Assembly: GCF_026210795.1 (NCBI RefSeq)
Contig: NC_089459.1
Coordinates: forward strand, 1,922,001 to 1,986,000
DNA: 64,000 nt
Direction: 5' to 3'
Origin: Rhizophagus irregularis
Lineage: Eukaryota; Glomeromycota; Glomeromycetes; Glomerales; Glomeraceae
This document shows, in pieces, positions 44,181-54,611 of the stretch. How positions within the stretch are numbered: position 1 is the stretch's first letter; the number at the start of each line of letters is the position of its first letter. A program made the translations under genes and the position numbers. The notes beneath the pieces were generated by a model. That model was not told the origin of the DNA and searched no databases. It saw only the letters and a program-made list of their open reading frames with translations.

Positions 44181-46532
44181 CGTTACACAACTTCGTATAG
44201 ATTTCTTACACAATATAGTAAAGTAAGCAATATATGAATGATTCAACATGCAATATGTTTTAATATTATAGCACAATTTGAATATCTAATATATGAATAA
44301 TACGTATATGAATGATTAAGGTTAGTTAATAATGTTAATAATCCAATAATGAATTCGTAACATCGTAATTCGTAACATCGTAATATTAGAAAAAAAAAAT
44401 AATTCACGATATGGATAAATATTTAAGTTAATTCTTTTTAAGATATAGAACCATTGTATTTTTTATTGATAAGAAATTTATTTTCGTTTATTATGAATCA
44501 CTATAAATTAGTATAATTATATATCGATACATTACATAAAATTATGTTACGCTTGCGAATGCGAGACAGAATTATTTCAAATTTCAGTTTACTACTACTC
44601 GTGCAAATCTTAATCGTAAGTTTGATTAGTATATTGGTTTTGGAACCTCGCATCACTCGGTTTAACTCTTTTCGTCATATTTCATACACATATGCATAAA
44701 AACCATATGAAATATGCATCAAAATTATTTAAATTTAGCAATTAGTTAATTATTTATTTACTTATTATATTGTTATTTTTATTTTTGTTTTTATGTGTGG
44801 AACAACGGGGTACGCTTGACAAGTTAATTTGACCAAGTATTGATTTGCAGCACGATAATTTGATTTTCCTTTTATTTGCGTATCATTTTAACAATAAATG
44901 TATTATATAGTAATGATATGTAATAAAATTTATTTTATACGATATTTAATTTTTCATTTTCTAGATAAGAAGCTGAAATTTACTTTAAAATCCTGGAAGC
45001 CAAAAAAGAAGGAATTTTAATTTAAATCAATCTTTTCCTAAAGAATAAGAAAAAAAGAAATCGCCTTCCTTCTAAATAATGGAAAAAAAGAAAAACTCAA
45101 AAAAATGTTTGAATGAGACTTTACAAGCGTGTTACTATGCGTGATAGCTGGATTTATATTCTTAAAATTTCTTTCTTTAAAATAAAGGAAAACTAAGTCA
45201 TACTTAACGAAATATTTAATGCTTTGTATACAATTTTTATAAAAGCTCAACGTTCATGACTCCTGTCGACATAAAGGTAAATAGGTGTCATGTTCAGAGC
45301 ATACAATGTTTTGACGTGATTAGTTAATCGCACAGCGAAAGAAATAGTATGCAATAAGTTAGTACTGCAGGAATTGAATAATAAAGATGGATAGCTCAGA
45401 TTGTTCTATTTTACTGATATAATTAGTATTAACTGCATAATTGGTTAGTATTAAACAGTTGTGCGTTTTCAGAATCATAATTTAATGCAGTTAAAAGTTT
45501 CAACAATAATTGTTATTCTATTGGCTTGCAGCTTGCTGTATGTAAGTGGGCGGTAACGAGGAATTTGTTGATTTGTTATTATAATTAAAAAACGATTGGC
45601 TTTTGTTCTAGATTCTAGAACCACAATAATATTTATTACGAAGAAAATAAAATAAGCATTCAATAAATATTGGTTCTACAGTATATGTTATATCATAGCG
45701 CCCATATTTAAAAGCGTTTCAGCATGTATATTACTAATAAATACAAAAGTGCCGAGAAGATAATATTATATATCCCGGATTATTTGTAGATGGTTTATGA
45801 TAACATTATATGTTTATATTAAATTTATAAGTTCATTGTAATTTAGACAACTTATGGCTGCATTATTCAAAGCTTTGACAAGTTTCCGATTCAAAATTTT
45901 CAACTTTATCTTTACAATTTTCGTGAAGGGTTCATTGTTCCGTATAATGAGCTTAATTCGATTGGAAGTTCCAAATTAATGATATTTGTTTCAATGTAAT
46001 GAAAATTATAAAAGAATAAAATTCTTTGAGTCTGTTTAAACCTTCATTTATATATATTAAAGGTTGGATAAATTTGGAAATTTTAAAAATATAACAAATG
46101 GAATGTTTTTTATATTACCTTGAATATTCTCAATTAGTAGAAATTCAGAATGATATAGGATCTTTAATTTTCATTAATGTCTTGATTTCAACTAATTTGG
46201 TAATATAATTTGCAGATCTTTAATTAGCGTAACCTGAAAAAATGTCAGCATTACGCAAATTAAAAGTATGTCACATGTGACAGATAAAGCGTGACGAATA
46301 GGATTTTGATACAATAAAATGGAAAAACGAAGGGGAATGACAGAGATGATGAAAAAGTCACGTGGATTTCGTGTTTTTTTTCAAGCTGGATAGAGAATCT
46401 TTAATTCTCATTAATTACTTGATTTCAACTAATTTGGTAGTATTATTTGCAGATCTTTGATCGAATATATAAGCTTCCCAATATTAAAAATTAATTTTCT
46501 TCATCACGAAAATAATATATGAAATTTTAAAA
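44181..46532. other. AT-rich intergenic region with a duplicated upstream block
   Basis: No gene supported. The block CTTGATTTCAACTAATTTGG-(A/G)TA-TATTTGCAGATCTTT occurs at about 46181 and again at about 46412, i.e. about 230 bp apart, directly upstream of the type B gene at 46533. Confidence 0.6.
46466..46472 (+). promoter_or_regulatory. TATA-like element TATATAA
   Basis: 61 bp before the start codon at 46533; same word and similar spacing as in sister genes. Confidence 0.5.
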
Positions 46533-47624
46533 ATGTCAAAAATACAAATTTTCTTGAATACTGAAGACTCTTCAGAACGATTATACGTCGTCGCTCTTGC
46601 ACTTAAGACTCATACATTCTTTAACATTAAAATATCATCTCCAAAAGAAATAATAGGAAAATATAAAGATTCCTTAAAGAATGGATATATGATTTTTATG
46701 GTTGATTGTAACGAAGCATTTAAAATTGCAAAATCAGAAATAAATTTTCGTAAAAATTCTGAATGTTTTAAAGATTTTTCATCACTTTGGGCTAAAGCAC
46801 CAAAAAAAGTTAAAAATGAATATAAACAGGTCTTTATTAATTATAGGAAATTAATCCCAATAAATCAAAATTTTATTGCATTTCAATATCAAGAAAATGC
46901 GAGTAAAAATATCAATGAAAAACTCATTTTAAAAAATTCCAAGGTTCAAGATGATTCGTCCAACAACAGCTTTAATTCTCAACCAGAAACTACTCAATTT
47001 GAAAATTTCGAAAATATATTGAACCAAAATAATTCATCTAATCACTTTTTTCAATCTACTGGCAATGTTGATTTTGCAAACAATATTTTAGAAGGGAATG
47101 AAAATTTGTTTCATTTAGGTATGTGCTTATGTATGTTAATTATTTTTTTAATCTTTTAATTCTCCTAACATTAATGATAACTTTGTTTCTCAGTTCGATT
47201 TGAAAATTCTGACGACTCTATTATTATAAATAACGTGAATTATCAACCAGAAGCTGCTCAATTTGAAGCAGCGTTAGTTCAAGATAGTTATAATGACATT
47301 ATTCCCGACAAAACTGGTATTGCAGAGGAGAATGGGAATTTGTTTTACTTAGGTATGTTGTTAAACAAAATTATTTACATTATTTGATGAATTCAACCAA
47401 CACCTCACTAAATTTGAAAATTTCGATGTTATATTAATTTAGACTCAAATAACTTGGTTTCTCAACCGGAAGCTATTCAATTTGAAAACTTTGAAGCTAC
47501 GTTAGGTCAAAATAATTCACTTAATAAGACAAATAATTTCATTCAACCAGAATTTATTCAATATAATAATATTTATTTAGGTAAGCCGACATTACTTTAT
47601 TTTTGTTACAAAGATTCGTGTTAA
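46533..47624 (+). CDS. Type B HMG-like protein with repeated tail exons
   Basis: Inferred exons 46533-47118, 47194-47352, 47443-47580 and a terminal piece ending at 47624. Core: KIQIFLNTEDSSERLYVVAL, IKISSPKEIIGKYKDSLK, GYMIFMVDCNEAFKIAK, NSECFKDFSSLWAK and VKNEYKQVFINYRKLIP. Introns are phase 1; internal exons 2 and 3 are 159 and 138 nt, both multiples of 3. Exon 1 ends GNENLFHLG and exon 2 ends ENGNLFYLG; exons 1-3 each hold a QPE(T/A)-Q-FENFE-like word, so the tail grew by exon duplication. The last 33-nt GT-AG segment (47581-47613) is too short to be a usual intron and stays in frame if kept, so it may be coding. Confidence 0.72.
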
Positions 47625-48838
47625 TCGATATGAATCTATTAAAGATTATGGAATATTCAATCTTTCGGTTCCGCAACTTTTATATGATTAAGAATTAATT
47701 AATTATTTTATGATTTTTACTCATTTATATAATATATAGATATAAAGATATGTGTATCTAGTAATATTTCTTAAATTCATTTTTTACGCTTTATAAATTC
47801 AATATATTAATTAACAGATAAATTTTTAGTAAATTTAATATATCGAAATTTATCATAATATATACACATTATTTTTGTAATTAAACGACAGATTTTGTTA
47901 ATTAATGGGAACAAAAGCGATACAAGATTTCATGAGAACTGAGAAGCGAGAGTACGTTAAACTAACAAACCTATTATCAAATTTCAGAATTATAGAAAGT
48001 AGTATTCTCAACAAATCGCTTTGATGACAATTTTATACATTGACTAAATAACTTAACAAAAATATTTTTCATTGTTGTTCATGAAAGTTATAACCTTCGT
48101 CCGTAATGCGAGTAAATATGCTTGCAAACTTTTTGTAAATTATTACAAATGTAACCAGAATCAACAAAATATTGTATTAGGAATCTCTTCATCTATATTT
48201 AAATTTTTGTATAATAAAATTTTTAATTTTGTGGTTAATATGAGATTAGTAACTAGCTTGCTATCTTAGAACTCTTAATTTTTACATGTAATCGAAAAAA
48301 AGATTTGGTTATAAAATAAATTGGGAAGTTAAGAAACATAAAGAAATAAACCAAAATTTATGAAATAAACTAAGTTATAAATATATGGATAATACTAGAT
48401 AACGGAATAAACTAAGTTATAGATAATAACTACGCTATACTGACATAACGTTTAAACTACGCTATCAATTAAATGTTATCAAAAAAATAAACTACGAAAT
48501 TTCAAATAATTTACATATGATTTTCTTACATATGTCGACGTTTTAAACTACGATTCGATTAAAATGTCATCAAAAAAGTTACATACCGTTTAAACTACGC
48601 TATCAATTAAATGTTATCATAAAATTTACATATGATTTTTTTACAAAAATGCCATCAAAAAAGTTACGTATGTTTTTTTAAATATTCCGAACGTTCGAAG
48701 TTTAAACTACGATAATAATTAAATGTCATAATGCCATCAAAAAATCTTAGTGGAAGTTATGCTTATCTATAATATAAATCCATAGGTGAAATCATAGTGT
48801 ATATAAGTAATTCTTATCTTATTGTAGTCGCATTCGCC
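47625..48838. other. Intergenic region with degenerate tandem repeats
   Basis: AT-rich. Contains the repeat at 48449-48740 (next entry). An open frame at 48072-48269 has no motif. Confidence 0.55.
48449..48740. repeat. Degenerate tandem repeat, about four units
   Basis: Units of the form GTTTAAACTACG---ATTAAATGTTATCA start near 48449, 48539, 48588 and 48699, separated by TTACATATGATTTT-TTACA spacers. A looser form (AAACTAAGTTATA) begins near 48368. Not a CRISPR: spacers are themselves repetitive and units vary. Confidence 0.75.
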
Positions 48839-49415
48839 TCAGTAACGGTTGATGATGATTTGAATAATAAATCTAAAAACCTTTGAGACTTTACGATTAT
48901 CTTTTTGAGAGTAGTTATTTTTGGTTATTCTTGGAATAAAAGTGATATCGATGTTATACATCAGATACGTCGAGATTGGAAATTCGTTCATAACTAATTT
49001 ATTTGTGTAAAAATTTTAAATTAATATTATAAAAACTTTTGATGCTATAAGTTTGTATATTTAAATAGTTACCGAATTTTAACTGAAAAGCTAATTTTTC
49101 GTATACATCATGAATTTGTTTTCCAGCACAATTCCAAGTTTTCCGAATTTCCACGCTTTGTTCAACTCCGTTTCTAATAGGTCTTTGCATATATTTTTTT
49201 TGAGCTGCTAAATAGTGACGGTAAAAAAGTAGGAATCCGTTTATGTTCTTTACCCGTCTGTTATTTCTCTTAGTACGTCTTACATATCTACTGTTAGCAA
49301 TAATTGAAGGAAATTCCCACATCAAAAATTCGCAATTTGGCTTAAGAACCAGAATGTTTCTACAATGATGCTTATCGAATTTTATTAATGTTCGAGTAGA
49401 GTAGTTAGAGATCAT
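48839..49415 (-). CDS. Type A HMG-like protein with second exon
   Basis: Exon 1 is 49073-49415, start at 49415 (MISNYSTRTLIKFDKHH). It has ILVLKPNCEFLMWEFPS, a basic insert RRTKRNNRRVKN, then INGFLLFYRHYLAAQKKY and IRKTWNCAGKQIHDVYEKLAF. It ends in a phase-1 donor after AAATTCG. Using the acceptor AATTAG, exon 2 (48839-48993) continues VMNEFPISTYLMYNIDIT and ends IIQIIINRY. The acceptor is chosen because it gives the longest frame; another upstream one gives a much shorter end. Diverges from the type B gene at 49738. Confidence 0.66.
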
Positions 49416-49693
49416 TATTCCTACTCATACATTAAATATTTTCGTTTATTTCAAAGGATAGGAATTCGTGGTTTATTTAAATAATAGATTTGTTATTCGT
49501 TTATAGAAAGATCATCTAAAATGTTTAAAAAGGATTACTAAATTTATTCTCATTAACCCTGAGACAACTAAATTAGGCGCATTGTCAGTAACAACAAAAT
49601 ATATAATTCCCTGGCTTCAACTTTTTTGTAAATGTGTACCATTATGCAGCTTTGTGCAAGTTATACGATATGCAATTGCATATTCTAATCATG

Positions 49694-49702
49694 TATATAA
49701 AT
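49694..49702 (+). promoter_or_regulatory. TATA-like element TATATAAAT
   Basis: 44 bp before the start codon at 49738, between the divergent pair 48839-49415 and 49738-50383. Confidence 0.55.
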
Positions 49703-49737
49703 AATTAGTTTCTCAAAATATTTTATGATAATAAGAA

Positions 49738-50383
49738 ATGGTCGAGCCACTACCAACAATTTTTCTTGATGAGAATGGGTCTTCTAAAAACATTCTTGTC
49801 CTTGACCATAAGTATAATAAGTTCTTAAGTATTAAAATTTCGACCGCAAGAGAAATTTACGACCGTAACTATATAGACATACTAAATTCCTACATGATAT
49901 TTAGTATTGATTGCTGCTCTGGATTTAATTTGGCGAAATCGAATAAAAACTATAAACAATTCTCATATTCTCCTAAAGATATACCTCTTTTTTGGGAAAA
50001 CTCCCCAAAAGACGTAAAAGACGAATATGAGAAAATTTATATAGGTTTCAGAAAATTTAAACCTAAAGTTAAAAAATTTGTTATGTGCGATCCTTTAGAA
50101 AAAAACGAGAAGAATTTCAGTAAAACGGCCAAAACCAAAAATTCGGGTGGTCAACTCAATATCGATACTACTATACCTTCTGACTTAATGGAATCAATAT
50201 TTAACTATGTAGAGGAAAATGGGATCATCCCAAATTCAGGTACGTTTATTACGAAATAATTCTTTTTTTTTATATTTTGTACAAGTTATTCGTATTGACC
50301 TTTTTTTTTATTTAAATTTGAAAGATCCTTGTCATTCGGAGTATTACTCACTATACAATAATTCTTCTAAAAAAATGCAATGA
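49738..50383 (+). CDS. Type B HMG-like protein
   Basis: Exons 49738-50239 and 50325-50383 with one phase-1 intron. Core: NILVLDHKYNKFLSIKIS, IYDRNYIDILNSYMIFSID, PLFWENSPKDVKDEYEKIY and FRKFKPKVKKFV. The second exon is short, DPCHSEYYSLYNNSSKKMQ, beginning with the D that also opens duplicated tail exons in the gene at 43067. A possible ancestral, unduplicated state of the tail (inference). Start codon is 322 bp from that of the divergent type A gene. Confidence 0.74.
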
Positions 50384-51216
50384 ATTTTATTTCGCAAATC
50401 ACAAATTCTAAATTCGTAACCGAAGTTTTTTTCGCAAATTTTAAATTCGTGAGGGATGTTTTCGCATGTGTTATTCTTGTTATTCTTATGGTACAAAAAA
50501 AATAAGCTTCGCAAATTTTAAGGGTGTTTTGTTTATCACGTGTTTTATTTCGCAAATTTTAATTCGGGACGTGTTTTATGATTTCTATGGACGCAAAAAA
50601 GTATATATCATCATTTTAAGGTTTGTGGCGCAGCAATTCGTGTCACGTTAATAAGTCTTACAAAATGTTAATTAAACTCCTTATATCAATTTAAAGCGGG
50701 TTTTATTGTTTTATTTTCAAGAACCATAAATAAGAAATTTCTAGATTTAAGACAACGCTTTGAATTCTTATGATTACTAATCAAAAAAAAAAAAAAAATA
50801 ATAAAAAAAAATAAAAAATTAAATAAATAAATAAATAAATAAAAATAAAAATTTAAGCTGAAAACATCAATATTATAAAACTTGTTTATAAATTAATAAT
50901 GGAATTTTTAGCTTGTCTAATCTAAACCTTCTTAAAAGCGCGGTGAAAAGTTTGGATAATGTTTTTTCAATTTGAACCGGTGATAATCATACTGCACATA
51001 ATGCATTTCCCCCACAATATTAATTTTTTTATTTTATAAAATAAAATGTAGGAATATAAAATTTTACTGATCTATTCATGCTGCCGTAATGTTAATTTCA
51101 CAAACCTCAAATATATTAGATAATTGAATGAATAAAAATAAAAAAAAAGAAGAAACCTCTGTTTAATATTTAATTAAACATACACTTGATTCAATCAAGG
51201 ACTATGTAATGAAAAA
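50384..51216. other. Intergenic region with short repeats
   Basis: Between 50390 and 50580 the word TTTCGCAAATTTTAA-TTCG--GG-TGTTTT occurs about four times with variation. An A/T microsatellite (AAATAAATAAAT) lies at about 50783-50850. No gene supported. Confidence 0.6.
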
Positions 51217-51365
51217 TCAACAGGTATTCGCAAAATAAATATCCTTTTGGATAATAATAAAGATGGGTTGGTTAATTAACTTCAGTCGTTCATAACAGGT
51301 CATACTTCTGGAAGAATCGAAATATTCAAAGCCTTACAAAAATTCAAAAAAAGAAAAGATAATAT

Positions 51366-52268
51366 TTATGTAAATAATAGTTTCGAAATATCATTTAACT
51401 CGCAAAAACTCATACCAAAATTATAAGCCATATTATAAGCAGCATTATCGGATGAAAGATATTGTAGTTGAGGAATATTATAGTCTATGTTAGTAACTTC
51501 AGAACTATCAAACTGATTAGTCTCTGAGATCATATTAATATTATTAATATTAAATTGATCAAGTGTAGTTTCAAAATTATCAAATTCTGGCCCTTGAGGA
51601 ATTAAGTAATTTGATTCACCCGATAAACTATATAAATTATCCGATACCTCAGTATTTCCAAATTGAATTGTTGAATTCAAATCATTTGTGTTACTATTAT
51701 CAATATTTAATATAGTTTCGGAATTATCGAGTTCTGGTTCGTCGTATTGAGATTGAGAAGTCGAGCAATTTATATTATCGGATAAATAATCCTGATCCTG
51801 CATAATATCAGGATTTTCGGTTTCTGATAGAAAAATATTGTTACGCAGATTAACTTGGTCGTAGGTAACTTCGGAATTTCCGAAGTCTAGTTCTCTACTT
51901 TTACTTTCTTGCGGATAGCAAGTAATGAAACTGAGTTTTTTTGGTTTCAATTTTTTAAATTCTGTAAAAACTTGTTCGTATACGTCTGTAACATCCTTTG
52001 GTGAAATTTTCCAAAGAAATGAAGTGTCTTTAAAAGATCCCAAATTTTTTCGAAATTTCTCATTTGATTTTGCTTCACTGAATGCATCGCAAAAATCAAT
52101 TCTAAATATCATAAACGCATTAAGTATATCTTTATAATTCCGATTGACTAATTCCACAGCTAAAGATATCTTAACATTCAAGTAACAATGAGTATCACTG
52201 TCAAGAGCAAGGACATGTAGCCTTTTCGACGGTTCAGTTTTATCCAAAATAATTTTTATTCTTGCCAT
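51366..52268 (-). CDS. Type B HMG-like protein with long repeat-containing tail
   Basis: Start at 52268 (MARIKIILDKTEPSKRLHVL). Core: LAVELVNRNYKDILNAFMIF, SFLWKISPKDVTDVYEQVF and FKKLKPKKLSFI. The tail of about 170 residues sits in the same exon and repeats words of the form LDF-NSE-T--Q-N, DEPELDNSETIL, FGNTEVSDN, PEFDNFETTLDQ and FDSSEVTN, like the duplicated tail exons of sister genes but without introns between them. A phase-1 donor (TTTTG, GTATGAG) lies near the end, and splicing to AAG at 51333 would replace the last 12 residues by another 38 or so ending at 51217; both ends are possible. Confidence 0.75.
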   Translation of the reverse strand: MARIKIILDKTEPSKRLHVLALDSDTHCYLNVKISLAVELVNRNYKDILNAFMIFRIDFCDAFSEAKSNEKFRKNLGSFKDTSFLWKISPKDVTDVYEQVFTEFKKLKPKKLSFITCYPQESKSRELDFGNSEVTYDQVNLRNNIFLSETENPDIMQDQDYLSDNINCSTSQSQYDEPELDNSETILNIDNSNTNDLNSTIQFGNTEVSDNLYSLSGESNYLIPQGPEFDNFETTLDQFNINNINMISETNQFDSSEVTNIDYNIPQLQYLSSDNAAYNMAYNFGMSFCELNDISKLLFT

Positions 52269-52320
52269 ATTATTAATAAGGAAGGTATTTATTATTTTGT
52301 CATCAAGAAAGAAATGGACG

Positions 52321-52329
52321 GTTTATATA
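52321..52329 (-). promoter_or_regulatory. TATA-like element TATATAAAC
   Basis: 53 bp upstream of the start codon at 52268 on the minus strand; the same word precedes the gene at 40533. Confidence 0.55.
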
Positions 52330-52495
52330 AATCTCAATGACATCACATGACTGTTTTGTAATTAATTTTGTACAATTCCCTAATATAGAAATTTTAAGGA
52401 TATTATTAAAATATCAGTTTATTATTTCGGTTGACTTTTCCATTTGTAATCCTGTGCTACTTTATTGAGTAACGTTATACTAACGTTAAATTTCC

Positions 52496-52504
52496 TATAT
52501 ATAT
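52496..52504 (+). promoter_or_regulatory. TATA-like element TATATATAT
   Basis: 40 bp before the type A start at 52544. With the minus-strand TATA at 52321-52329 it gives each gene of the divergent pair its own element. Confidence 0.45.
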
Positions 52505-52543
52505 TTAGATAGGTCTTACTCGAAAAACTACTTTACTGGAAAA

Positions 52544-53691
52544 ATGAGGTGTTTATATAATTTTGACAAAGATACATCCGAAAAAAATATAATAGTTCTG
52601 TTACCAAATTATGAATATTTAACGTGGAATTTACCTTCTATAATCATTGGTAACTCAGAGCCTTTTCAGCTCTTCAAACAACATTATTTAGAGGCAAGGG
52701 GGGATCGTATTTTACATGATTCCGAAGAAGTTGAAAAAATTATTGAAGCTTGGAATTCTGACATCCATGTTCGTGAAGAATATGAGAAGCTTTGTTCTTC
52801 ATTTCAAGGTTTGTATGATATTCCTCACATTGATTGCGCAAAAATTAGAACTACTACCAGAAATAATTCAAAGAAACAATTATTTAGATTATATAGTTTC
52901 TGCGCCACAATCAGAAACTAAGCGAGGAGACTTTTCAATTAAGGTATTGGCCATGACTTTTTATATGATTATTTGTAAATTCTATTTTAATAACAATAAT
53001 TCCTTAATTTTATTTATTCATAGCGGATGTCACGTACAGAATCTTCAGAAGACAGGTTATGGACAGATGATAAAATACTTATAAAATGTTCATTTAGTTA
53101 TGAAGATAATGTTTCATTTTCAAATTATGATCATGGAACACATGGAACAAGTGAATATAATAACAACAATTGTTTCTCTCTGTTATATCGATATAATAAT
53201 CAAATGCTACGCAGCTTAATTTTTCAAAACACTATATCTCCTGATCTGTTTGAAAAATTCATTCGAATTATTAAAACCAAAAAGCGCAATATCAATAATT
53301 GTAACAAGGATAAGAAAACAGCTGATAAATGCTTAATTAAAAATTTGGAATATGCAGGTTATACTTATATAAAAGCATTATTTGCTTCCTATAACTTATT
53401 TAATAATGAACCAAATAAAATTAAGATGGCTTTGCATATTGCATTTGGCCTACAACCCAGGGTAATCTAATAATCTATTTTGTTTTAATTCTTATTTTTT
53501 AATTTTTATAATTAATTTTTGTTTTATTTGTAGCAAACTTTAAGTGATGATATTGATTATATTATTAATAATATACCATCAAACCCAGAAATGATCATTA
53601 CATTATTTCATATAATTTGGAATTGTATCAAGCGGCAAAACAATCAAAGACGATCCGATTTAAGATTTTCAATCATGGATGATGAGAAATA
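52544..53691 (+). CDS. Type A HMG-like protein with an extra C-terminal region
   Basis: Inferred exons 52544-52811, about 52852-52943, about 53025-53462 and about 53534-53691. Exon 1: IIVLLPNYEYLTWNLPS, PFQLFKQHYLEA and IIEAWNSDIHVREEYEKL, closing in a phase-1 intron. Exon 2 reads ELLPEIIQRNNYLDYI. Exons 3 and 4 code about 195 residues not found in the sister genes (SRTESSEDRLWTDDKILI; LFEKFIRIIKTKKRN; KALFASYNLFNNEPNKIKM; RRSDLRFSIMDDEK) and predicted mostly helical. I do not recognise this region; its last two introns are phase 0, unlike those of the cluster, which hints that it was joined from a different gene. Confidence 0.68.
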
Positions 53692-54611
53692 AAAAACATG
53701 GTTTGCTTCTTTCATTGAATCAATTTTTATCGCTCGGATTTCTATGTTCAGTCCTTTGAAAAAAATTTTCTTTACTTCGCCGTACGTTCAAGGGTTTGTA
53801 GGTATTTCATATGTCAAGGGTAACTACTTTCTTACGTCATATGAATTTTTGAGTAACTACTTTACCCCTCCCATTAAGATTATATTTGACTACATGATTT
53901 TTATTGATTTTTGCTAACCCTCCCCCTAAAAAATTACGTAATGAATGTCATTGCTCTGGCTCATGTTATAATGTCTGCAACCCGCTTTTAATTCTTTTTA
54001 TTAGTATTTTAATTTTTTATTTTTATATTAGTATAATTTATTATGCAAAATATCATCTGAACTGCTTCAATATTTTATATTTTATGTTATTCATATTTTA
54101 TGTAAAATACATCTTTTAGCAAGGAAGTTAAGAAATTTTAGGTAGAAATATAAATTTAAATAATTTGTAGTTCTACTAATTAAGAGAAAATTTTTAACGG
54201 AGGGAATCCCAATAAGTGGTGTGACAAGCGCAGTATATGTCTAGAATCGCGTCTACCTCCACACTTTTAGGTAAGATATTTTTGATCCGTGCAACCAATC
54301 TTTATAAATGTGTAACCTAAGATTTTGCATACAGGAGCCAATATATACTTCACTGCCCAACGCTCACAAATATGGAGATATTGGGAATCTTCCAGTTAAA
54401 TGTAGTTATTTTCATTTAGAATATTAATTATGTATATTATTTCCTTATGTACATATAAAAAAAATCGGATTGTACTTTTGTAGCTATTTTCAACTTTTTA
54501 CGAATTAAACTTGTACATATTTTTTAACACTGTCAATTGAAAAAACACTCGATCTTAATCACGTGATCTAAATAACTATAAGTTTTCATCAGGTGACTTG
54601 CATTTACCACT
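53692..54611. other. Intergenic region
   Basis: No gene supported. 54190-54390 is less AT-rich and unlike its surroundings, possibly an old insertion. Confidence 0.5.

Noticed and set aside
45038-45663. Two short minus-strand frames
   Set aside because: A/T-biased composition, no motif, no splice support.
48449-48740. CRISPR-like spacing of repeats
   Set aside because: Units are variable, spacers are repetitive, and the DNA is eukaryotic nuclear.
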